Assembly (NCBI GenBank): GCA_036873755.1
Contig: JAVTVY010017285.1
Span: 1-64,000 of the forward strand
Length of the DNA stretch: 64,000 nt
Source of the DNA: Hanleya hanleyi
Lineage: Eukaryota; Mollusca; Polyplacophora; Lepidopleurida; Hanleyidae
Reading direction: 5' to 3'
Shown one piece after another: positions 57,392 through 64,000 of this stretch. Each line of letters begins with the position of its first letter. Positions within the stretch are counted from its first letter, which is position 1. A program made the position numbers and the translations under genes. The notes under the pieces were generated by a model that was given only the letters and a program-made list of their open reading frames with translations, ran no database searches and had not been told where the DNA came from.

Positions 57392-57735
57392 TCATTGTCG
57401 GCCGAAGAGTCCACCCAATACTGGACCCAACACGGAAGCGGCCAACCGTGCTAAGATGGCCCCGAGAAAGCCGCCTTTCTGTAACACCTTTTTCTTTTGT
57501 GTTTGGGAAACTCGCTTCTGGACTAAGGTTCGGAGACCTGTCTTATGCTTGGTCAACTTGGTCTTCTGAGCCGGAGTCAGTGGTACGTTGCCTTTTAACA
57601 GGTTGTACCCGATCTCGCACAGACATCGTACAAGGTAAGGGTCCGCACCGCGTACAATGGTTCGGACCAAGTCGGGTGGGCCGTCTTCAATACACGGAGC
57701 GTCGGGGCGTGCTTCCGTACTCGCGCAGACATCAT
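57392..57735 (-). pseudogene. Small basic/hydrophobic Polinton protein (adenovirus core-like), frameshifted
   Basis: The likely start is the ATG at 57735 or 57732 (MSARVRKHAPTL). A frameshift near 57680 leads into the main open part: LVRCLCEIGYNLL, then PLTPAQKTKLTKHK, a Lys-rich 'TQKKKVLQKGGFLGAI', and a hydrophobic Gly-rich C-terminus. The basic, GGFL-ending layout recalls the small core or X-type proteins proposed for adintoviruses, but I am not sure of the equivalence. It sits between the ATPase and the Pro-rich gene, as in other Polintons. Confidence 0.55.
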
Positions 57736-57825
57736 GTACAACTAATGCCAGAACCCACAACTCTGCCCTTTTTATCTACCTCAGAGAACAGAGACAAAGT
57801 CAACCCTGCTGTGGTATTAATTCTT

Positions 57826-57831
57826 TTTATT
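57826..57831 (-). terminator. Poly(A) signal after the ATPase gene
   Basis: AATAAA on the minus strand, about 60 bp past the ATPase stop at 57890. Confidence 0.5.
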
Positions 57832-57889
57832 ATCTCCATCATAAAACACACACACTCCAGCTGGGGGAGCCACTGTGGGTGTGTTCACA

Positions 57890-58484
57890 TTATTTTTGCA
57901 TGTACACGTGGTGGGTCTCTCCGGGAAAGATGCCGGTCCGTAGTCGAAGGTGATCGGGGGTGGCTTGCTTGAGGTCGAAGAGCATATACCCGTGCTGAGA
58001 GGTTGTCGCATCTTTAAAGGCTTCCAACGCAAACGGTGTGCGGCCGGGATACATCTGTCTCGCCAAGTGAGGCAGTTGAGTGGTATCTCTCGGGTTTTTG
58101 AAAACCACCAGGTAGTGGGCATTTAAGCTGATGTTCCGATGTTCTTTGTTTTTACTGAACAGATTCTGCACAATGTAGATGATGCTGAGCCGTCGATGAT
58201 GGCTGCCTTTGGTAAAGAGTTGGGTGACCCGCGCATCCGTCTCCGCCATGAGATCATCCAGAACTACCACGGTGTCCGGTTCCAAATCGGCCAGGGTAGG
58301 TAGGCCTTCCACGAACGTGATGTGAGGGCATTGCTGCATACGCTGCCTGCCATTCCCCGTAACACCACACGACTCGGGCAATGGGTGGGGTCTGTTGAAG
58401 GAGCTTCCTGACGAAGTGCGTTTTGCCGGAACCCGTCGGTCCTGCGATGACGCAAGTGAAGGGATGCTGCCACCGAGGGTCCAT
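57890..58484 (-). pseudogene. Genome-packaging ATPase (FtsK/HerA, A32-like), frameshifted
   Basis: The start at 58484 reads MDPRWQHPFTCVIAGPTGSG followed by K-T, a textbook Walker A motif. A frameshift near 58335 moves the rest into another frame, which contains Walker B (DTVVVLDDLM), a sensor-like region (IIYIVQNLF) and the ending IFPGETHHVYMQK. Polinton ATPases of this type are expected to pump DNA into capsids. The post-shift frame is also continuous with the membrane protein upstream, giving a misleading 388-residue ORF (57890-59056). Confidence 0.75.
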
Positions 58485-58519
58485 GGTTCGAAGTGTATCC
58501 GCTGTCGTGGTAACCAGCT

Positions 58520-58942
58520 CTTGTAAATTTGGTACCAGTGAACTGGAGTGGTGGTGGTGGTGGGTACAACGTCGGTTGTCGTTGTCTGTTCACTGTGAGG
58601 GATGAAATCCGGTGGGTTTTCAGACGTAGTGGATGTACTTGGTGTAGGTGTTGACTGTATACTCGGTGTGGAGCTCGTTGTGGCTTGTACACGTGGTGTG
58701 GTGGTGGTGATGACTGGGCTTGTTTCTATCACGGAGGTGACTGGTGCTATCTGTAGACTGGTTTCACTGCCACTCACAGCTGGAGTTCTAAGTTGGTTAA
58801 GTAGCGTGCTGACATAGGCTACGTCGTAAAACACACCTCCGTACAACACACTCAGCAGGGTTAGCAATATCACCACAAAGCCCACTTGCGCTTTGCGCGT
58901 TTTGGGAGACGCTGTGTTCAGAGGCAGCTGCAGCTTGTCCAT
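58520..58942 (-). CDS. Membrane protein with Ser/Thr-rich, mucin-like ectodomain
   Basis: Starts at the ATG at 58942 (MDKLQLPLN), 55 bp after a TATA box; the frame is open further upstream but that part lies over the integrase end. Residues 19-40 or so (AQVGFVVILLTLLSVLYGG) form one membrane segment. A stretch of over 100 residues rich in Thr, Ser and Pro follows, a likely O-glycosylated region. The original C-terminus is uncertain because the frame now runs into the ATPase. A role as a surface protein is inference only. Confidence 0.5.
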
Positions 58943-58990
58943 AGCACCGTGGTCGAACGTGGAATAAAGGATGACGGTAGTGGTGTCTGG

Positions 58991-58997
58991 CTTTATA
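58991..58997 (-). promoter_or_regulatory. TATA box overlapping the integrase stop
   Basis: On the minus strand CTATAAAG contains the TAA stop of the integrase (58993-58995) and precedes the membrane-protein ATG by 55 bp. Confidence 0.6.
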
Positions 58998-60191
58998 GTC
59001 GTTTCACCTGGTTGGCCGCCACCCAGGAATTGAAGGAACTGGGCCAGCCTTGCCATTTGACGAAATGAAACAGTTTGCCACGCCGACGTTCCGTTTTCAA
59101 AATCTGCTCCACCGTGTAGTAGTCTTGCTGTGTTTTTACGACAGGCTGTAATTCCGTCTCGTAAAACGTGCCTAGCAACGCTTCCCCTTGAAGATCTTCC
59201 AGTTCATAGACTCGCTGCTGTAGGGGTAGGCGCCGTTTAATCAGGAAGTGCTCATCGCTCCTGTTGGGCAAGTAACTTTTCTCAAATTGACCTTTGACTT
59301 TACTGATCCGTACAGGGTCCCCGACCTTGTACACCTCCTTCGTCGTTCGCTGCGATTGCCTGGGGTACAAGACACGCCGGACTTGGGCTTCATTGCGTTG
59401 GGTGACGGTAATGGGGGCTCTCTCTATACTCCGGTGATAGGCACGATTGTAACCACTCACAAGTTTCGGGAGAACATCGATGTACCGCCTTGTATTCTTA
59501 TAGGTGGAATGTTTATACATACTATGATTGTCTTTTTGAATTTGGTGCTAATACTGTTATATGGAAAATGGAATAGGTCTTTGGATTATGGACGCGGATA
59601 TTCTCTAATGCACGACGGCTGGATTATGAATGACGGACTAGACGCTTGTAATTTGAATGTCCTGTTGAACCTTTCCACCACGGAAGCCTTGGTCTCGTTG
59701 TACGTATGGAAGAAAAACACCTTCTGGGCTTTCAGAAACTGTTGGAACGGTCTGTTGAGGAATTCCGTGCCTTCGTCGTTTTGCAAATACATGGGTTTGC
59801 GCCCGGTCTTGAAGATGTCCTTGAACGCCGCTATGAGATTCGACCCCGTTTTCGTCCGGATGGGTACCACCCACACATACTTCGACAGGATATCGATGCA
59901 CGTCAAGATATACCGATTCCCATCGTTGTGTTTGGCAAAGGCGCTCATATCGACCAAATCCGCTTGCCATTGGGCATCTAGTCCTCCCACGATGACCCGG
60001 TTCCGTAGAAAATGGCGACGGGCAGCTCGATGTAAGGTATAGGTGTCTTGTTTTCTTAACCAATCTCGGACTTGAGCACGTTGTATCCCTTGGGGTTTGG
60101 CCGCTCGATAGAGAGCCGTCAATGTACTATAGGCCGCCGGACTGTCGGGACTGTAGTATAAGTTATCCAACACCTTCTCCCAGCTCTTCAT
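58993..60191 (-). pseudogene. Polinton integrase with chromodomain, interrupted by an insertion
   Basis: Starts at the ATG at 60191 (MKSWEKVLDNL) and shows the same DDE core as copy 1: ADLVD, NDEGTEF (the catalytic Asp kept) and VVERFNRT. A 130-bp retroelement fragment (59521-59650) breaks the frame just after the catalytic Glu. The C-terminal part (59520-58993) contains the 'VGDPVRISKVKG' barrel and a chromodomain (YTVEQILKTERR through HFVKWQGWPSSFNSW), a usual feature of Polinton integrases. Copy 1 lacks this chromodomain. The gene's own TATA box lies in the end of the preceding gene (about 60232-60239). Confidence 0.85.
59521..59650 (+). mobile_element. 5'-truncated retroelement insertion inside the integrase gene
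   Basis: The 130 bases match the inverse of the 38.80-38.93 kb and 61.39-61.51 kb retroelement 3' ends, finishing 'gacgcttgtaattt'. Comparison with copy 1 shows that 'cggcctt' of the integrase was replaced. The short length and intact 3' end fit 5'-truncated reverse transcription. Confidence 0.75.
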
Positions 60192-60218
60192 GGTGACAAA
60201 TGATGATGGACCCTGGCT

Positions 60219-60701
60219 CTATCGTTTATTTATAACGGGTATATCTTGGGCCGGAGTTTCTTTCTGATTTTCTTCGTTGGCTTCTGCCAGCACATTGTCG
60301 ATGGTAAATGACCAGTCCGACTCGTCTGATGACCGATCTTCCTCCATAAGCACTTGATCCACATCTACCACGGCATCTTCCAATGCAGACCATAGATCAG
60401 GGTGAAGGGTAAAATGGACTGTACCCCCATCTAGCCGAGCCAATTGAGCAAAGAAAGGGCCGCGTCGGATGTACACATCGTGACACAAGTGGATGAGGTC
60501 GCCGTCCAGTTCACCAGACAACACCCGTTTGAATTTGGTCCAGCCCTCTCGGGACAGACGAATGTGAGCCGGGCACGGTTGTGTAGGGTTCGCATCACAG
60601 ATGTCTCCCACCTCCTCCATGATATCGACCTTATCCGCATAAACGTGCAGGAAGACCTCGGGGGTCAAGCTGAGATACGCCCGTATTATATGCTCCGTCA
60701 T
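60219..60701 (-). CDS. Single-module Trp-motif protein, intact copy
   Basis: Encodes 160 residues from the ATG at 60701 (MTEHIIRAYLSLTPEV). One module has LSREGWTKFKRVLSGELDG, VYIRRGPFFAQLA and LHPDLWSALEDAV, followed by an acidic tail (EEDRSSDESDWSF) and a basic end, PVINKR. It is the intact form of the broken gene at 20436. Its TATA box (60741-60748) overlaps the stop of the preceding gene. See the two-module protein at 18639 for the family; function unknown. Confidence 0.75.
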   Translation of the reverse strand: MTEHIIRAYLSLTPEVFLHVYADKVDIMEEVGDICDANPTQPCPAHIRLSREGWTKFKRVLSGELDGDLIHLCHDVYIRRGPFFAQLARLDGGTVHFTLHPDLWSALEDAVVDVDQVLMEEDRSSDESDWSFTIDNVLAEANEENQKETPAQDIPVINKR

Positions 60702-60740
60702 GGTCAGTACGTGAATGGTACAAGATTTGACTGTCTCTCG

Positions 60741-60748
60741 TATTTATA
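60741..60748 (-). promoter_or_regulatory. TATA box overlapping the preceding stop, Polinton 2
   Basis: TATAAATA on the minus strand, 47 bp before the ATG at 60701, containing the TAA of the upstream gene; identical layout to 20389. Confidence 0.65.
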
Positions 60749-61289
60749 GGGAGAACCCCGTGAGATCAAAGGATCGGGTGGTCATGTCACTGGGCTGACT
60801 GAGTCTAGTCGGATAATCAATGGCATCATCGTCTGCCTCCGCTTCATTGCTAGGTTTGGTAATTTGTTCATTGGGTTCTGCCGCCGCTTCAGTCAGGGCA
60901 CGAGCCCACTCCAACTGAACAGCTGACCGCTCGTCCGGTGTAAACAGCTGGTCCACAATAGGCACCACTTTCTCGAAGGCTGTCCACAGATCGGGGTCTA
61001 GGGTGAAGCCTCGCGTAGGGTCTTGGTAACGGCCCAGGCGTGGGAAGAAGGGTCCACGTTATACGTAGATGGCATTGTCTATGTGGATGAGGTTTCCGTC
61101 GAGTTCACCGCTCAACACCCGTTTAAATTTGGTCCAGCCGTCACGGTGTAGCGTAACCGTATTCGATGCGGTCTCAGCGCGCGACCAGCAAACATCTCCA
61201 CGGTCTTCCACGAGGGTGACTTTATCTTCATAGACGTGTAACCCTACCCGGGGTGTAAGGGGAAGGATGGCTCGTAGGACAGGTGACAT
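60744..61289 (-). pseudogene. Single-module Trp-motif gene with acidic tail, nonsense mutation
   Basis: Starts at the ATG at 61289 (MSPVLRAILPLTPRV) and matches 19860-20393. A TAC codon of copy 1 is TAA here (61059-61061), ending the product inside the 'IYVYRGPFF' strand. The downstream part is still open (60968-60744) with an acidic tail somewhat longer than in copy 1. The upstream box reads CATAAATA rather than TATAAATA, so the promoter is also weakened. Confidence 0.75.
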
Positions 61290-61889
61290 GCTTGACCCAA
61301 TGGCGAACGGTGAATGACACACACTCAGACTGTCTTTCGTATTTATGGTGAGGTGCAACTGTCAATGCCACAGCGCCAGGGTCAATAGGGCAAATTACAA
61401 GCGTCTAGTCCGTCATTCATAATCCAGCCGTCGTCCATTAGAGAATATCCGCGTCCATAATCCAAAGACCTATTCCATTTCCATATAACAGTATTAGCAC
61501 CAAATTCAAAAAGACAAAAAGTATACATAAACATAGGCTTGTTTCCTGCAAGAGAGAAGCGGTCAACAGTTTTCAATGATGCCGGCAAGACATCATGATG
61601 TTCCAAAAATATCAAATCCGTATCGCTGATCAGTATTCTTAATCCATAATATTCGTTATAGAGTCGTCATCTAAAAATGATGTACCTCAGTCACGCTTTG
61701 ATTGTGACTTTTCATATGAGTACCATGAGGATCTTGAAGTACATGGGCTCATACGGCCCCTAGCCCCAGGTTAAGCGGAATTAGACACATGTTACGAAAC
61801 GTAGCCCCATAGATCTTGCACGCTACGTTCGTATTTTGCTATCAGCATGCGATATGTATCGCCAAATTTGAGAAACTTTGAGTGGAGGC

Positions 61890-63433
61890 GCTTGGTGGGA
61901 TAGCCCTGTTTTATAAGTTTCAGCAACAATGTTTTGTGACGTTGATTAAAATCATCACATTTAACACAGGATCTAGCAAATGCTACTAAGCGAGATATGT
62001 ATACGCCATATGCAGGTCCAACTGGAATATTACTATCCAGAAAGGGATAGTTACGATGTCGAAATTGTAATCATCTCTTTTGTCATAAAGTCGACGAGAG
62101 AGAATGCCCGCTTCATTTTTATAGAGGTAGAGATCTAAATAAGATGTGCCTGTAGGGCTATCTGTACTTTCCTTCAAATCCAGTGAAGGTGGATACATAT
62201 CCTTCACTGCCTCATTTATATAGCGGTTATCCACAGCGAGAAGATCGTCTATATAGCGTTTGGTGAATGAGAAGGAACGGGCTTTGAATGGATCGGTTTT
62301 TGAAAGCGCCTGCATATAGTCATATTCATAAGAGAAACAGATATAGGTCAGCCAACGGGGGTGCACAATTAGTACCCATTGAAATACCTATATGCTGTTC
62401 ATATATTGTTGCCAAATTTCACATAGATATTTTTAATGAGAAATTCAAGCAACTCTATAAACAAAGAAACATCCCATGAATGATATCTCTTGTATGTAGT
62501 CGAGCTAAAGAATGCTTTATGGCTTCCGACATTAATATATCTACGATCAGTTTTCTTGAACACAGATACTATTAATGAACTTAGACGGTCAATAAGGTCC
62601 TGATGAGGGATTGTAGTATAGAGAGTCGAGAAATCCCATGTGGATACATGTCTGTACGGTATGTGACCTTTAGCATCAAGTTCTTCCGTAAGACATTTTG
62701 AGTTTTTCAATATCCACATACATTCAACGCCAGAGTTCTTAGAAATAGTGGCGCAATACCTTTCCCAAAATGCTTTTACCTCCTGAAGGGCCCTCGTCAA
62801 TAGGGTTGAAAGAAGCTTGGTGGTGCAGCTTCTAGAACCAGCTATGAATCTAGCTTTGTATGGTGGTTTATGCATTTTGGGAGTCCAGTATATTTTTGGT
62901 ATGTCGTTATGATTGGTTGGAAGACAAATACCTCTTTCCCTGAGAAACTTTTTGTGATTGTTAAATAAATCTTCCAGAGTAAATGCAGTTTGGGAGTAAG
63001 TAGACGTATTTGATGAAGATATGTCTACACTCAATTCTTTAACCAGCACCTGGTAATAGTAATATTTACATATGAATATTATATTATTCGGAGCTTTGTC
63101 TGCTGGGACTATGACGAATTTACTCTGGAGATTTGCTAGAACTTCTTGCGAATTGAGGTTTCTCAGTACTTGTTTTGCTTGGGGAAGAGTACTTCTGTCA
63201 ATATGGCGGATTGTTTCAACGACCTTGCTCTTGGTGAGGTCCAGCCAATCAGCGAGTACTGTAGGTTCAACTTTTTCTCGCCTAGACCAATCAATAACGT
63301 ACTGTTCCAATGCAGACAGGACTATCTTCTGGTCGGCCTTCGGATTTGTTCTTCTTGGCTCTCTATATTTAGGTCCCTTCATCAGGAGTAATTTCAGATC
63401 CTTATCACTCACCACATCAAGGTCACCAGTCAC
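61890..63433 (-). pseudogene. Reverse transcriptase, Penelope-like type, frameshifted
   Basis: The first 344 residues (63433-62399) contain 'DIPKIYWTPKMHKPPYKARF' with 'IAGSRSCTTKLLS', and a DFSTLYTTIPH block (first catalytic Asp region). After a frameshift near 62400 the 'GTNCAP' region and then KRYIDDLLAVDN (catalytic DD) follow at 62366-62050, with LYDKRDDYNFDIV. A further frameshift near 62040 separates the C-terminal part (PVGPAYGVYISRLVAFARSC). At least two or three lesions make it inactive. Assignment to the Penelope-like lineage is from these motif strings; no GIY-YIG endonuclease was seen. Confidence 0.7.
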
Positions 63434-63953
63434 AATATGTTTGCATGGTGTATAGATAAAGTTCGACGATTCACAATCACAACTATAGCCTCCTGACGTG
63501 TATAAGTTCCAGTCAAACTCCTGGACAGCATTGGAGTAATTGAATATTTACCTGACCGGAGGCCGAACCCGTGAATCTTATAGGGCGGACCAGAAGAAGA
63601 CCCTTTAGGTCTCTTACCGGAACCGAAAGTACCTGCTCTTATATCGCTGTCAGTCTTAGCCTTAGCCATTTGATCAGCAAGAGAAGGTAACACCGCATTA
63701 AACAGCAGAGATGATGCTGGTGATTGCTACTTCAAAGTCCTTATGACCGCATGGTTGGAAAGTAGGCCAACCTTCTTAGGTGTACCAGCATAGCAGTATT
63801 ATACGCTGACAAAGCTAATTGATCTGCATTAGCATTAGAGGCAACGTTTCTGAAGTCCGTTAGCAAAGAAACTTCTTCTTGAATGCTAGAGGCTACTGAG
63901 GATGATTTCAGTCTATCAATCACTGTGGAAATGGATGTCAAGAACCAGTCCAT
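63434..63953 (-). pseudogene. Gag-like upstream ORF of the retroelement, frameshifted
   Basis: Two frames (63953-63741 and 63693-63430) appear to be one gene broken near 63715. The first reads MDWFLTSISTVIDRLKSSSV, a helical segment. The second includes LPSLADQMAKAKTDSDIRAG and then a basic, Gly/Ser-rich stretch (GKRPKGSSSG). Helical N-terminus plus basic tail suits a nucleic-acid-binding gag-type protein; no specific family is recognised. Confidence 0.3.
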
Positions 63954-64000
63954 ATGTGATGAAATAGCTACACCCTGACGGGAAACTTCCTCTAATATAG

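Larger units (their letters stand above)
51944..61390 (-). mobile_element. Polinton/Maverick element, copy 2, truncated
   Basis: The low-coordinate end starts AGTAGTATATAGGGTTG, the same kind of terminus as elements A and B. The gene block reads on the minus strand from 61390 down to 54300. The other end is not seen: homology stops at 61390, inside the tail-anchored protein gene, where a retroelement 3' end begins. It keeps genes that copy 1 has lost, but carries nonsense codons, frameshifts, one insertion and one internal deletion. A polymerase B gene is not seen; it could lie beyond the window only if the element resumes after the retroelement. Confidence 0.85.
61391..64000 (-). mobile_element. 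Retroelement with Penelope-like-type reverse transcriptase, extends past the window
   Basis: Read on the minus strand: gag-like region (63953-63430), reverse transcriptase (63433 to about 61890, frameshifted), then a 3' non-coding region of about 500 bp ending at 61391 in 'gacgcttgtaattt'. Fragments of that 3' region occur at least eight times elsewhere in the window, always variably 5'-truncated. The 3' end directly abuts truncated Polinton 2 sequence. Confidence 0.7.

Overview
The window looks like a metazoan genome, probably a marine mollusc. There are no bacterial operons or Shine-Dalgarno starts. Instead there are long intergenic stretches, splice-donor-ended exons, tRNA-derived SINE-like repeats with an (ACTC)n tail, minisatellites, and above all a dense cluster of Polinton/Maverick DNA transposons (virus-like elements related to adintoviruses) and their derivatives. 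The mollusc assignment is an inference.

Layout. (1) 1-1254: flank, including a fragment of a retroelement 3' end. (2) 1255-15443: element A, a Polinton-type element with AG...CT termini and a 6-bp target duplication (TGCGTT). It carries element B (1904-9921), which has its own 6-bp duplication (CACGGG). Both are whole-length palindromes (fold-backs). A encodes a C2H2 zinc-finger protein once in each arm; B holds only tandem repeats and CA/GT microsatellite. A itself sits inside a retroelement fragment, so the nest is three deep. (3) 16271-25684: Polinton 1, complete from end to end, with long repeat-filled inverted arms and six main genes: three paralogous Trp-motif proteins, a small tail-anchored protein, a chimeric integrase-capsid ORF made by an internal deletion, and an adenain-like protease. 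(4) 26206-36825: six tandem units of about 1.24 kb, two of them extended to 2.8 kb. The extended units carry an exon for a secreted PstS-like (phosphate-binding) domain; the whole is a 5310-bp duplication. (5) 36.8-51.9 kb: mostly non-coding, with retroelement fragments, small palindromic elements, a 508/516-bp inverted tandem array, a tRNA-like SINE and a 1.5-kb minisatellite. (6) 51944-61390: Polinton 2, on the minus strand and truncated at its 5' side. It keeps a longer gene set: Trp-motif proteins, integrase with chromodomain, mucin-like membrane protein, packaging ATPase, small basic protein, Pro-rich protein, penton-like protein, a piece of the major capsid protein, and protease. Most are broken. 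(7) 61391-64000: a minus-strand retroelement with a Penelope-like-type reverse transcriptase and an upstream gag-like ORF; its 3' end abuts Polinton 2.

How the parts relate. Polintons 1 and 2 share genes, gene order and sub-terminal repeats. A and B share those terminal sequences but lack replication and capsid genes, so they are best read as non-autonomous derivatives mobilised by Polinton integrase. Early-side genes each have their own TATA box 42-58 bp before the ATG, often laid over the stop codon of the gene before; late-side genes are packed with start/stop overlaps. No protein-primed DNA polymerase B gene is visible in either Polinton.
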